DNA of 64,000 bases from Stachybotrys elegans (GCA_020746835.1 JAGPNK010000019.1:434001-498000), one strand, 5' to 3'. Positions 46,116 through 58,009 are shown, numbered from the stretch's first letter. Numbers and translations: made by a program. The notes: generated from the letters alone by a model not told the origin.

Positions 46116-46330
46116 TCACATTAACAGGTTAGAAGTAGGTAACACCACCGGTAAGAGAGTTACCGGAGCCTCCAGAGGTAATGCCTTGGGCCTGGGATCC
46201 ACTGTACCAAGGGCCACCAGAGTCATCAGGCTCAGCGCAGACATTGGCTTGGGTAAGGCCGGTAACACGGCCTTGGGGATAGACAACAGTCCTGGTGTCT
46301 CCCAAAGTCCTCGGCAGGCAGCCACATGAC
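46116..46330 (-). pseudogene. 3' fragment of a chymotrypsin-family (S1) serine protease
   Basis: The minus-strand frame has [20 protein letters not shown] followed by [14 protein letters not shown]. This is the active-site Ser block of streptogrisin-like S1 proteases; the usual GDSGG reads DDSGG. The His and Asp parts of the triad are absent. The fragment ends at a junction with the transcription-factor relic on the opposite strand near 46325. Confidence 0.7.
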
Positions 46331-47220
46331 ACCAAGCGCAAGAAGCGGCAAGACAATCGGCGTAGCGCTGGGCTCCTTGGTCGACTCCCAAAACCAGATT
46401 GCGAGCCTGCAGAGGGACCCAGATCCTGACGACTATTTCGCCAGACTATCGCGCCTGAATCTCAATATGGTCGCCCAGCTTGCTCGAATTGGCCGTGGGC
46501 GGCCGATGGTGGACTTAGATTATCTGATTACGCCGGCCGACGAGACGGATCCCAAGTCCACATCGCCCGTCGATGACTTAATGGCCAGCACCAGAGACGT
46601 CATTGAGGTTTTGGAGCTGATGTCTCGTACATCAACACTTCCGTCCAGCCGATCAGATCATCCACCCAGTGATGCTCAAAAGATCACGCCGTGTCCTGGA
46701 TGATACAAGTCCGGAATTCATATGCTGGCAACACCTAAAGAAAGTCTTGCAGGTTTGCCGGAACCTCCAAGTGAACCCGAATGCCCCGTTGATGTCACAG
46801 TCTTGCTGTTGGTTCTCAATTGTTACACTCATGTTTTGCGTCTATACGTCATTCTTTTCTTCCACATCTACGATTTTCTAAATGAGCTTGCCCAGAGCGA
46901 TGACCCCACGCTCTGTGCTATCCCCGGTCTTGCTTTCGGGACGTTTCCCCTTTGTGGGGCCGCCGAGTTCATTCTTATGGCAAAGGCGGGGTTCCGTGCC
47001 AACTGAGACACAGCATCCGGAAACCTTCAAGCAACTGTATTCACCCAGATTGCCACCGGTCTTTTCGAGAAATTAGAGAGTCTGGATGGACTGCCCCGGG
47101 AGTTTCGGATATCACAACGAATACCACAACACGGAGACCAGCATGGCGCTCTCTTCAGTGAGGAAGACGTCATCAGCATTGCTAAGTTGGTGACATCTAA
47201 AGACGAGATAGGCAGGTCTG
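46326..47220 (+). pseudogene. Zn2Cys6-type cluster regulator, C-terminal relic
   Basis: Plus-strand frames 46326-46703 and 46722-47006 join through a frame change near 46700; a third frame carries on to about 47220 (GLFEKLESLDGLPREFRIS, ALFSEEDVISIAKLV). VLLLVLNCYTHVLRLYVILF and the following FNELAQ-like section match the C-terminal regulatory part of fungal secondary-metabolism transcription factors. The DNA-binding Cys cluster is missing. TGA at about 47004-47006 and the frame changes show it is dead. Confidence 0.5.
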
Positions 47221-47223
47221 AGA

Positions 47224-47511
47224 ATGGAAGAGGGGGTGAAAATGGCTTGGTACGAGGGAGATTTGCGACAACCCCGGCTAGGACTCTCGGAATTTCAGGC
47301 CGAGAGCATCTTCAGGGCCGTTACACTCATTGTGCACAACGGCGCCGACGTATCGCATGTCAAGACGTACCGCTCGCTGCGCAACGCCAACGTGCAATCG
47401 ATCAAGGAACTAGTCGAGCTCAGCCTACTCCAAGGGCGTCGTATTCCGGTGCACTACGTCTCCACAGCCGGCACCGCCACGTTCTCAAAATTCTTTCCAA
47501 TGTGGATTTGA
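47224..47511 (+). pseudogene. Thioester reductase domain fragment
   Basis: The frame reads YEGDLRQPRLGLSE, VTLIVHNGADVSHVKTYRSL, NVQSIKELVEL and IPVHYVSTAG. These are characteristic of the SDR-type thioester reductase domain that ends fungal polyketide or nonribosomal synthetases. Only about 90 residues survive, with no upstream carrier or adenylation/ketosynthase domain. Confidence 0.7.
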
Positions 47512-48120
47512 CCCTGAAACTGACCCAATCCCTACTGCACAGGAGTTTCGAAACAAAAGAAAATCCCGACCAATTTTGTCCCTGGTCGTAGGGCGCAGCG
47601 TGGATTCGGCGGTTCAGACTGAATCCGATTGTTGGAACGCAACACTGATTTGCATAATTAGACGGGCATGCAAGCAGCACGGGAAACGCAGTACCCTGCA
47701 TCTGGCCACCCGAAAACAAATGGCAGGAAAAGCAAAATTGACCAAAGTATAATACGAATGCACGTGTGCAGGCGTATGCTGCCAAGGCGACAGTGCTCAA
47801 CGAAAGGTCTGATAGATGCCATGTGGCAGATCGGCAACTTTGAGCCTGTTATGACTCCGTTCCGATCGAGCCGTCTCAAACACCAGAATCGTGCCATGAA
47901 TTCGGGTGTAAAATATAGGACAGGCACTCGGATCTCGGAGCACACATGTAGCAGGATATGACGCTCTGGTGACCATACTATGCCTACATTATCCTAGTAT
48001 GACTATGTAGGTTTTGCTTTTATTTTTCCAGCTTCTCGATTCTCCACTGATGGACATTTGCGCTGGCCATTCTGTCTATGTCACAATACAACTGTCCATC
48101 AGAATGCCCTTTTCCCGTCT

Positions 48121-49297
48121 ATGGCCACCACTCCATCCCATTGCCTATCGGAATTGCCGCACATGCAACAAGCACTTACTCAGGACTCAAAAGGTTGGCC
48201 CTTTCTTGATGAGAATGCCTCTTTGCCTGCTCTCACCCCGGGCACGGTCTTAGTCAAGTGCAGCAGTGGGCCTGAATCCATCAGATGTTAAGATTTCCCA
48301 AACAAATTCCGACCCCCGGGGCTGTATGTGGCCTAGACTATGCTGGCGTAATTGTCCGCATGGATGACGAGGTAGTCAGACTTCGTCCGGACTTGAAAAT
48401 TGGCGATAGGGTCTGTGGCTTGGTCCACGGGTCCAACCCAACAGACAAGGGCAATGGATCCTTTGCTGAGTACATCTGCGCCCTAGTACAGCTTGTGATA
48501 AACGTTCCAGAAGCATTGAGCTTGAATCAAGCTTTGGCGTTAGGTGTGGCACTCACTACAAGTTGTCTCGCGCTCTAGGAGTGTCTCGACATCCCTGGAT
48601 CTCTGTCTTCCCCGACCCCCCAGCCATTTGACGCTCTCGTTTGCGGAGGGAGTACGTGCTGTGGTACAATGGCTATTCAATTACTGAAGCTGTATGTTTC
48701 AACTCAAGGTCGAACGCTACCACCACAAACTGAATAAACGCTGACTGTAAAGCTAGCTCTGGGGCCCGTGTAATTGCGACGTGCTCACCTAGAAGTTTTG
48801 ACTTGGTAAAGAAATATGGTGCTGATCTGGCATTCGACTACGCAGAGGCTGGCGCCACAGAGGCCGTAACGGCGTTGACGAAGTGCAGGCTTCGATATGC
48901 CCTTGACTGCATCGCCAACGAGGACTCGGCTTCGTTTTGCTACACGTCACTTGGCAGGTCAGGCGCTCGATATACCAGCCTGGAACTATGCCCCAGCAGT
49001 TTCAGACGTAGAAAGGTAGTAAACTATGACTGTGTGATTGCATTGGAGATTTTTGGGAAGGATGTTAAGATGGGTAGTGATTATAGCAGAGCTGCGAGCC
49101 CTGTGAAGCACGACATAGCTGTTCGCTGCTTCCAGATGTTCCAGAAGTTGCTGGAAGATGGTTTAATTCGACCGCATCCAATTCGAGTCCTTCATAGTCT
49201 AGGGTCCATATGTGAAGGTCTCGACTTATTAAGAACAGGATCAGTTTCTAGGCTGAAGTTGTATGTCTTCAAGATAATTAATAAGGTACCTTATTGA
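48121..49297 (+). pseudogene. Trans-acting enoyl reductase pseudogene
   Basis: The start ATGGCCACC at 48121 leads to QALTQDSKGWPFLDENASL, the N-terminus of LovC-like trans-enoyl reductases. The frame changes near 48270 into GAVCGLDYAGVIVRMDDEV, then GDRVCGLVHGSNPTDKGNGS. TAG at 48576-48578 sits where Gln is expected. DALVCGGSTCCGTMAIQLLKL is the nucleotide-binding Gly motif (GGSTCCG). An intron near 48690-48755 precedes GARVIATCSPRSFDLVKKYG, and the C-terminus ends at 49297. Intact relatives reduce the enoyl intermediate for a polyketide synthase lacking its own active domain. It was once part of a polyketide locus with the two upstream relics. Confidence 0.7.
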
Positions 49298-49399
49298 GAT
49301 ACAATAGAGCAGCTACATACAGTGATTAAAATCGAACAATAGAGACAGCTAACAATAGCCTTTTGCAAACAGTAATGGGTGCTATGTTGCCCACAAGAC

Positions 49400-49640
49400 C
49401 AGAGTATATTAAAGTAATGAAGGGATCGCCAGGCTGTGGCATCTCGACTTCACCCAGTGACCAGAGCCGAAGAACAGGGAGGCAGGCTGTGCCAGCAGCA
49501 ACCACATACAAGAATTCGTATACAGTCAGGGGACCTACGGCTAGCAGGCTGGCCTCCATGTGTGCACATTCCGTTTGTCGGCCTTTCCTTGCGTTCTGAC
49601 CAGGCGAATGCGCTGGGTAAGAAGTGATTTCCGACAATCA
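49400..49640 (+). repeat. Diverged copy of the 57.4 kb repeat
   Basis: Sequence such as AATGAAGGGATCGCCAGG, GGGGACCTACGGCTAGCAGG and CGTTTGTCGGCC parallels 57420-57550. It is diverged and has extra sequence, but is not RIP-saturated. Confidence 0.5.
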
Positions 49641-50909
49641 TGTGCCGGATAGCTCAAACGTAACAAGCTTTCTCATTTCGCGGTCTGGGACCAGTTTCGT
49701 GGCTGGACCACTGATCGTACGGATTTCAGGGATAATAGCTTGACTCGCTGTAAATCATCATCCTAAGAATTCATACGCCAGTGTTTGGATCTGCTTGAAT
49801 GTAAGCAAAGTTCGTGTAATACACGTGATATAACTAAAGAGTTCTTTTGTGATGACTTTATATTAATTATCTTGATAGCTAGAACAATAAATGATTCATG
49901 TGCTAGAGTCTTGGACTGAACTGATTGCGAAAATCCTAGCCTGGACGCTTCCTTTAGAGTCCTGCTGTTGTGGGTTACCATGGGTTGAACTCCTTGCTAG
50001 TTCAGCTTTCTTTGTTTCAAATATACCACAAGTCATTATATAAAGGTGCAGATATAGCGTGGTACAGCTGTGCACAAATTTATTTCCATTCTAGTCTCTT
50101 GTCTACATCTCTAACCAATAAGTGTGATGAGAAGGCCAATTGTCCGTCTCCGCACTATAGAATTGATAAATACTGTTTACCATATCCGCCTTAAAGCGTT
50201 TGGCAGCAGACTGTGGCCAATATTGACTAGAACATTGATTGGTTTGCTTCGAGCCTTGCGCCGAGATTTGACTGGACAGTCCGATTCTGGCATGTCTGTG
50301 CATGCCACTTAGGGAATACAGACAATGAACCTCTGGATACTTCCGCGAGGGAGCTAATACCGAAGGTTTCAATGTAAGCCCTCGAGATTATCTAAGTCAG
50401 CTCGCCTAGAGAAAGCATGAATGATAGAGTCGAGCCGGCTCGTAAAAATGATGCTGCGTTCAAGTCGTCATTAACTGTTTCGATGGTAACATCGCCATTG
50501 AGTGTGGTTTAGGGGGACCGCTGCTACCTTGACATATCCTGATATGTAGCATAGACCCTGCAGCATCGCCCTGGTTTGTTCTTGACACTGTTTTGCTACA
50601 AATATGCTACAAGAATGCTCTGGAGGCTGTGATACCAGTAGGTCAACGTTGCAGCACTCTGCGAAATTCAGCAAGCAAATCTACGCGCTTAGCTATCGCC
50701 AGAGACCTGGTTAATGCTTCATGACGGCCATTGGAGATGAAAAATCGTATATTATAACTGGCATAAGCCACGAGCAAGGTGTGAATTCCAACACGACTTG
50801 CTCGCTGCCTTGGCCGCCCCGTGGACGTTGTCCTGTCATGATTAGTACACGACATCAGCGGTGATGGACTGCAACAAGGCGATTGAGTCAGGGAGGAGCC
50901 TCGTATATT
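49641..50909. other. Intergenic, no gene recognised
   Basis: Only short unsupported frames. ATTCATACGCCAGTGTTTGGAT-like AT-rich sequence gives way near 50500 to mixed-composition sequence downstream of the HET gene. Confidence 0.45.
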
Positions 50910-53162
50910 TTAAACTAAATAAATTGACTGTAGTAAAGCATGCTTAGACATTCTCCGCACTTCACTGCCATTTAGCCTCCCACAGCCAACCCTTTCATAA
51001 ACATTTCGCAACCCATTGATTACTTTAGGTTGTAAGAGCAGAACGTGACTAACGGTTGCAAAAAATAACTCTCTGCAGGTAGTTTCTCTGACGATAAATG
51101 CCTGCAAGGTAACGGCCTCGTCTGTCTGGTACTCTGGATGCTCCAACGATGCCCATCCAGCAATGAATTCTGGCTCTGTAGGTACTGCTACAGGCCGCCA
51201 CATGTCCTTGCCAAATTCAGACTTGTAGTTCGTCACCGCTGCTATGACATCCAAGTCTGCGTCACTGAATCGATCGTGTATGCGCACTGGCAAGAGTTTT
51301 CCCTTTAGCTTGAGCATGCCAAATCGGTTCATTGGATTGAAGAAATCAGGGGGCTCCATTGTTCGTCTGGCCTCAAAATCTGGTTTGAATGTTCGGAGAT
51401 CAACGTGCACGAGAACAACTTGCTCTAACTGGCATATGTCCTCGGTGTGAGATGGTGGCCGGTGTAAATCTGACCATCCGACAGACATTCCCGATAAAGT
51501 TGGGAAGCCATCGCTGTCAAGTGTCGGCTCACTCTTGTCGTTTCGTTTCAGGACAGCCATAGACGCCCACGACCAGGTGGGTATCCCGGTGACCCTTACT
51601 TTTTCGCCAAGACATGTCTGCTCCCACATAAGACCATGGGTGTTGCCAGTCCAATGTCCGGAGATATAAGCAGTCTCGGGGTCCTGATCCTGCTCTTTGA
51701 TGACAGAGCTAAACTCCCCAACTATACCAGCCAGTGCGACTAATCGATCTCTTGTCAATCTTGTGAGTTCTAGGCCTGAGTATCTCTCAATGACTTGCAG
51801 CCATGACGGAAAAATGTTGTGAGTCTTGGATAAGTCAATGTTGAGCGTGCTCCTGAAGGAGATTTCGTTGACATCCTCCGACCTAACCTCGTCGTTGTGC
51901 AAAGAACGTGGCCCATGCGTGCGGCACTGCAAGAATAAGCCCCCGGCAGCACCCGAGAAGGTCAGCAAACGTGGACTGAGCATCCATTCCTGGAAGACCC
52001 ATCCTCTACTCAAGAGATGGCTTTTGCTGATGTTTTCCTTGTAGTCATCAGGCAAAGCCGTCTCCGAGCATTGTATATAAAAGTATCCCTCCTGCAGTCC
52101 GTCTCGTTGACGTCTATATGGCAGTCTCGCGATCTTTGAGATGTTTTCGTCTGAAATCGGGCCAAAAAGTCCTCCGTTTGAAGCAAGTGCCGTACAACAA
52201 ATAGTCAGGCATGCCTTTTGATAGTACTCAGACATCTTGATAGCCTCGCGCTCCCAATCATCGTCATCGTCTTGAACAATGCATAATGAGTCGATCCAAA
52301 TATACTTGATCCCCAGTGCAGCAGTAAGCATGGCAGCATCTTGGAATAACTGAGTGATGGGAGGTATAGTGCCTCTACAGATGTTGCAAGTAGTTGTCTG
52401 GCATTCCCTACTACGACACTGTAGCGTAGCCCTGGTTGTCTTGCATAGCTCCGTGTCTTGCCCCCATCGATGACTGAGAATAATATAGTTTCCGCTTTGA
52501 CCAGAGGTGTTTCGAAGAATATGTGAATAAGATGATGCACCGTTGCTGAGGATTTCCACACATCGAGACGGGAGAGGTACTTGAGCGGATGAAAAGTTCC
52601 GAACATTGGAAAAGCTCATTGAACATTTCGAATGGTATCGACGACACTTGGTAAGCCATGATTGAATGGCATTGACATTCGAGGCAGACCATGTTAGAGA
52701 ATGAGAGAACAATTGCCCAATGACATCCTCAGTCTGGTGCGCAGGTGTGCCATGATCTGCAGCAACATTGAACCTTAATGCTGGATATCGGATCAGAGAA
52801 CTGGGGTTGCAGACGAAAACTTTCAGGGCTTCAATCTGCAGACCATCGATTCCTCTGGCTGTAGTTGACTCGCCTCTGACAACATACATATTGATCCAGG
52901 TTTGCGCGAAAAATTGGCTTGCCAGGTGCTTATACTTCTCCCAAATTGAAGCGTTCGGCGATGTTCCCTTGATAGCATTCCTCAGCAACAAACGTCTTGT
53001 CTCTTTCCTTTCAAAGAGAAGCAGATTCTCAATGAGCATGGCGCAAAAGGAGCACCCATGCTGGGCCGCCCTTGCTGTCTCGGTGAGCGAATAGCCATGA
53101 ACAGGGCTACTCTTGCCAAAAGCTTGAATATCAAAGGCGCGACACTTCTGGCAAAGCTCCAT
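50910..53162 (-). CDS. HET-domain protein, intact
   Basis: Single-exon gene. The open frame extends to 53258, but ATG 53162 (MELCQKCRAFDI) is the better start because a C-x-x-C near the N-terminus opens many HET proteins; the protein is then about 750 residues. The HET domain runs from YIILSHRWGQDTELCKT through IKYIWIDSLCIVQDDDDDWE to LSRGWVFQEWMLSPRLLTF, the three standard blocks. The C-terminal half has DRLVALAGIVGEF and GIPTWSWASM, typical of TOL/HET-6-like proteins. Intact members act in non-self recognition and cell death. Divergent from a membrane-protein gene, about 295 bp between starts, with a TATA-like TCTATATTAATA near 53372-53383 between them. Confidence 0.88.
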   Translation of the reverse strand: MELCQKCRAFDIQAFGKSSPVHGYSLTETARAAQHGCSFCAMLIENLLLFERKETRRLLLRNAIKGTSPNASIWEKYKHLASQFFAQTWINMYVVRGESTTARGIDGLQIEALKVFVCNPSSLIRYPALRFNVAADHGTPAHQTEDVIGQLFSHSLTWSASNVNAIQSWLTKCRRYHSKCSMSFSNVRNFSSAQVPLPSRCVEILSNGASSYSHILRNTSGQSGNYIILSHRWGQDTELCKTTRATLQCRSRECQTTTCNICRGTIPPITQLFQDAAMLTAALGIKYIWIDSLCIVQDDDDDWEREAIKMSEYYQKACLTICCTALASNGGLFGPISDENISKIARLPYRRQRDGLQEGYFYIQCSETALPDDYKENISKSHLLSRGWVFQEWMLSPRLLTFSGAAGGLFLQCRTHGPRSLHNDEVRSEDVNEISFRSTLNIDLSKTHNIFPSWLQVIERYSGLELTRLTRDRLVALAGIVGEFSSVIKEQDQDPETAYISGHWTGNTHGLMWEQTCLGEKVRVTGIPTWSWASMAVLKRNDKSEPTLDSDGFPTLSGMSVGWSDLHRPPSHTEDICQLEQVVLVHVDLRTFKPDFEARRTMEPPDFFNPMNRFGMLKLKGKLLPVRIHDRFSDADLDVIAAVTNYKSEFGKDMWRPVAVPTEPEFIAGWASLEHPEYQTDEAVTLQAFIVRETTCRELFFATVSHVLLLQPKVINGLRNVYERVGCGRLNGSEVRRMSKHALLQSIYLV

Positions 53163-53456
53163 GTCGATATAGTTGTCAAAGCGGCTCGCCTGTAACAGGG
53201 AAAAGGGGCTCAAGGACCCTTTTAATGCTCGATGGAGCGGCAAAACTAATTTACACATATGCTTACAGCAACAGTGCAGTATCTAAAAATGAGACCGGGC
53301 TGTGTATGGTGGCTGTGTTGCGACTGTGCCTCTGACCTGCACGCGACCCCGCACCTTGAATTGAAACGTTATCTATATTAATAAACCCCGACCAGAATAC
53401 CTTCTCATCTGGCTCACTTCAATTTGCCCTCTTCAAAATCACCAATTTTGAACGCA

Positions 53457-54783
53457 ATGGCTGGGGGGAAATCAGCTTCAGTTATACGGATCAAATTTTT
53501 TGCCAATGTTATCAGCACTGGCATCAGTTTGTTGAGGGTCCTTTGGATGCCTTCGTTGCTCGATGATTTTACTGCAAATGAACAACCTATTGAACACAGT
53601 CATCTACGAGCCTGTCGCATACTTTTGCTAGTCATGCTAGCCCTTTTCCCATTTCATATTATCAACATCATCTCTGTTTCGTTATTTTTCGACTGGATCT
53701 ACCTGCGATTCGCATTTGCGTTTATTTTCGACCTCGCCAGTCTTATACTCACGGTGGTACTCTATTGGCTGGTGCGTCCGCTAGCTTCGGCCACAAGGTT
53801 TACTGTGGAGTTCACTTTGGGCCTCGTCATTGTAGAGTGTGGACTTCGCACTCTTGCGACGCTCTCGACGTGGGCCGTCCCAGCCCACAACCGTTTCCCG
53901 AATCGATACAGACCTATAACTAGCAGTAGGTGGTTCTTTGATGGCTGGATGCTTGGCTCCAATGAACAGCACCAAGGAGCTGCGCTCAATGAGCTACAAA
54001 GCGACCCCTTACATCTAGAGGAAATCTATCAGCAGCATTTAATAACAAAGCACTCGTTCATACCCATTGAATCCAAAGTAAGCCCTAGCATACAGGTCAT
54101 CTATAGTTTACTAACCATGCTTCCAAGTCTAACAGTTCGCGCAAATGGTTAACCCTTACGCCTATAACCTCTGCGGAGTCTCGGACAAGCCCTCGTCTCC
54201 ATCCTGCTGTTCAGTACTGGTGCATTAGCAAGAATTCACCCAGTGGTTTTCAGGTCCAACTTCAGAAAGCCATTGGGCTAATCTGCTTTCGGCTTGCCTC
54301 TGAGATACCACTTCTTGGTATATCGCTAGTCATATACCAACAATATGAATGGTAGGCTATCTCTAAAAATGAACCGCAAGATATAATGTCTTCACTCTTA
54401 CTTATTATACCTTTGGTATTAGGTCGGGCTACACTATCCTTGGTCAAATTTGCACCTATTTTATAATCATTTTTATTCTATTTCGCCTCCCCACTAACCT
54501 TTTTATTCTCCAATATCGTCTCTGGAGTGTGAATAGCTTAAGGGCATTTATATTTATTACCCTTACCATTCTATTTGTCAATGACTTATGTTTGTGTATT
54601 TACCGGATGACACAGTATGACTGGTTTAATGTTCAGACTGGAAGACAAGGGAGTAGTAGCTCCAAGCAAGACAGTATACATACTGCTTTACTGATCTTTC
54701 TGATAGCGTCAACTGCATCGGGTTTCATTATCAATGTAGCTATTCTATGGAGTTTCGTGCTATTATCTTATTCAAGCCTTTAG
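53457..54783 (+). CDS. Polytopic membrane protein, 401 residues
   Basis: Exons: 53457-54077, 54128-54351, 54423-54783 (1206 nt including the stop; introns of 50 and 71 nt, GT-AG, phases match). About seven or eight hydrophobic helices, for example RILLLVMLALFPFHII, FAFIFDLASLILTVVLYWLV, LGLVIVECGLRTLATLSTW, YTILGQICTYFIIIFILF, AFIFITLTILFVNDLCLCIY and IASTASGFIINVAILWSFVL. A hydrophilic loop lies in exon 1 (residues ~150-205). No family recognised; a transporter or receptor is possible. The alternative ATG at 53424 adds 11 residues. Its head-to-head arrangement with an intact HET gene hints at joint regulation. Confidence 0.7.
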
Positions 54784-54872
54784 ATTAGGTATCTACATAA
54801 TGTAAGTAGTAATTTACAGTGGGATTGGCTATAATATAAGCAACGATGAATGTAAGTACGTGTGCAGTTATA

Positions 54873-56645
54873 TTATGGCCCGTAAAGAGACACAACAAAT
54901 AGCAAAACGGCAGGTATAGCCTTCCACCAGACCGATGGGCCCTCTTCCTCGTTGATGGTTGCTAAGCCGTCAAACATTTTAGACTGTTGGTGCCCAAAAA
55001 TATGACCTACGATGATAGCCACAGTGAACACGACGAAAGAAAGTCGCAGCCATGGCCGAAGAACAAATCGTGAACGGTTGCGGTACTCCCATGCGTTAAA
55101 CGCCGTCTCCTGATCCGGCACAGGCCTATAACGGCTCGCCCTCTGATCGTCGTCCAGGAAATGAATCAACGACCCCAGCAGCGTCGTAGGATCTCGATGC
55201 CACGCCATGAATATCGTGCCGACTTTCCAGCAGACCCAGCTTGCAATCAGAGTTAAAACAGCAAATAGAACCGCCATGGCAATACAGGCAGCCTCGTTCA
55301 CTTGAAGTCGTACCACAGTGACGGTCATCGATCCGTCAACCGAGCTCGTTTCCGCCTTGCGAAACTGGTAGTGTGAGAGCATCGGCCCGATATTTTGGAC
55401 CAGATTCGTGACCACAGTGCTGAAATTGTGGTTTTGTACCTGCATGGCCTCCTGGTAGTTGATATTGAGCCCCTGAACTTGATATCTGCCAGGAAAGGAC
55501 CGACGGGTCCAAAACTGAGGGTGGCAAACGGATTCCATCCACCCAAGAAAGAAGGAACGGACATGGCCAAAAGAGGCCAAAAGTTCGTTTTAATCATCCT
55601 TTTTTCCTGTCCTTGCAGCACGGTTATGTTCGGGTCGAGCCACCTGAATCTTTGTGACCCACGAACGGGTTGAGCAGATGACTTCCTGTGCTAGAGCTGG
55701 CCGGGTCAAATTCCCGGCGCCAGTCCGGTTAGATTGTCTAAACGGTATTCGCGCATAAATAAGGGGCTAGTGCTGTTGCGGCAGTGCCGCACAAGGGCGG
55801 CTCGAAGCGCCCTCGTTTCTGATGAACCAAAATACTGAATCTGGGTCCTCTATCAATGATTGTCTCTTTGACAAGTATCTTCTGTCATCAATTTTCAAAG
55901 TCCCAGCAAAGTTGAACAATTCCACTAAATCGGCCCGGGAAAGCGATCTGTTGCAGCCCTTGAACTGAAAATCTCTCGCAATAGTCTCGAGCTCCAAACA
56001 CATTTAATATGTGAAAAAGAGCCCATCAACGACAGCTGTCAACGGGGCACGAGTTCCGCGGTTGTTTGGTTTTCCAAAACGCTGGCAGGAGCAGTTGTTT
56101 GCGGTACCAAAGGGAGGGGCAATATGGAAGTCCTTGACGACCTGCGCGTTATAGTACGCGAGTTCTCGAGTCCCGTTCCCTAGATTTGCCATATTATTTT
56201 CATCGAGCTTCGTGGCGCGAACGAATGGAAACCCATCGAGCATTGAGAACAGATCTTTGGTAATGGCGAATGAGTCCTAGACATTGATATCTTTCGAACG
56301 GAGTTGCTAGACGTTTTGAGGCTCAAAAAGAAGAAGTAAAGGAATGATTTAAACTCTTAGCAGAATCGTTACTACTGACGAGAAGAATATAAGAAAGTGT
56401 ATGCGTTTGAAAGAGTGTCACAAGACTTGTTGAAAGAACATGTCTCTATAATCAACATAAAGCTCATCAGCGTCGGTGGACATGGCGGTACCGGCATTCA
56501 ACCAGCGCGTGTATCTCAGGCTCTGGAACTCTACCCGAGTCCAAAGTACCGAAATTAGCGTAAGAACCAAATACCAAAGGTCAAAACCGAAGACAATCCA
56601 GCGCACTGTCCGGGGATCATACCAGCTAGTAGCCCAAATCTCCAC
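54873..56645 (-). pseudogene. Broken multi-pass membrane-protein gene
   Basis: Minus-strand pieces: 56645-56418 (WIVFGFDLWYLVLTLISVLW), 56243-56004 (AQVVKDFHIAPPFGTANNC), 56003-55767, 55621-~55480 (FWPLLAMSVPSFLGGWNPF) and 55480-54873 (ACIAMAVLFAVLTLIASWVC, LRLSFVVFTVAIIVGHIFG, WWKAIPAVLLFVVSLYG). They look like successive parts of one membrane protein with an extracellular loop. Some gaps may be introns, but the change of frame near 55480 and stops between pieces suggest decay. Family not recognised. Confidence 0.45.
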
Positions 56646-57229
56646 AAGTTATTCATATCCTGCTATGTTTCAAACAGCCCACCGTGACTCTTTAAGTACA
56701 AAAGCATAGTGGGTAATATGATTAGAAGAGTTAAGAATGCGCAGCAGAAGCTGAGAAGAGCCGACCGTCTCAGCCAAAATAGACGCCATATTGGGAGTAG
56801 ACCGCCCTATGACGTTTTCAGCATGTTTGGCCAACAATGGTCTATATTAAGGGGATTTCAGTTGTCTGAAATTAGCTATCTAGTATTTTCACGGTATCGT
56901 TTGGCCCTGGTCCGAGGCACGTCAAGAGCTATCTTCCACTAAGAGCGGATACCTCTTATTTACTAAGGAGGCTGGCACTCCATGAACTGATATATTGGGA
57001 TTGTTACTTGTTCACAGGAGACATACCATTACTACCAATTGGTTTGGTTAGTATTTATGATTTGATTGCTATTGCTATCGAAGAAGGAAAAGGCAGCCAT
57101 CTGTTTCACTATACACTGTAAGCAAGCATAAAGAACGAAGGATTCCGTCTTAGCCACAATGCAACTTGATGCTTACATGTTTTCCCAATCGGTCATACGT
57201 CAATTCCTAATGCAGCTATCACCTAAGGA

Positions 57230-57990
57230 TTAATTAGAAAGGCGACAGAGCTCCTAAGCAGCGTGCGATAGAGCTGTCCACACAACTCTCGAGCACCTAG
57301 CGTGCCATCTAAAGGTAAATATAATGGTGTAGGTACGTGTAGTAAGGGAAAAGAACAATAGCGTATATGAACAATAGTGGCCCTGCTGCCGGCAGGACTA
57401 AAGAAAAGAGTCAAACAATAAAGGGATCGTTAGAATCACCCATTGGCCGGAGCCAGAGAACAATAAAGGGGCTGTAGCAGCGGCAGAAAAACCGTATAGG
57501 GTCGGGGGGACCTGCGGTTAGTAGACTGGCCGTTTGTCAGCCGTAATGCCAGCAAAGGTCCTCAAACTGCGTGGGCGACGAAGAAGCTATCTAACTCACC
57601 ATGTGACAGCTGTGGGTGCGGATAGTGCCGTGGCATTAGGCCAGAAATTCGTGATCTGGCGCGAGGCCCGGCCCTAGAATGGAGTTCGATAGATGTGCAC
57701 AAGAAGGCCTTCGCCCTCTCTGTTACCTCTCTCTTTCTCTTCCTTCCATGCACCGAAATCTAACGACACAGTCTGAAGCCTGAATGAATAACTCCAACCA
57801 TGACGCTAGGGGCATTGCAAACCCCCCTATAGAACAAGTAGGATAGCCTAAGGCTAGAAACTGCCAGGCTGCCAAGGTGAGTCCATCCGTCCCGAGAGGT
57901 CTTCTTCGACCCATTGCAGAACAGTATTGCTGACAGTAATAGACCTAGGCTTTTAAGCCCTTCTAGCAATAGCTAGATAGTCTAGACCCT
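57230..57990 (+). repeat. Dispersed repeat, copy not saturated by RIP
   Basis: It contains GAACAATAGCGTATATGAAC (57353), the core GAGCCAGAGAACAATAAAGG, and a C/T-rich stretch (57715-57750). It aligns position by position with 58330-59170, where C is replaced by T and G by A. A further diverged relative lies at 49.4-49.6 kb. No coding capacity is seen; an LTR or MITE-like origin is possible. The boundaries are approximate. Confidence 0.65.
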
Positions 57991-58009
57991 AAGCCCCCCT
58001 GAAACCGGA

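Noticed and set aside
47658..47961. Open frames on both strands as a small gene
   Set aside because: No recognisable motif and mutual overlap on opposite strands.
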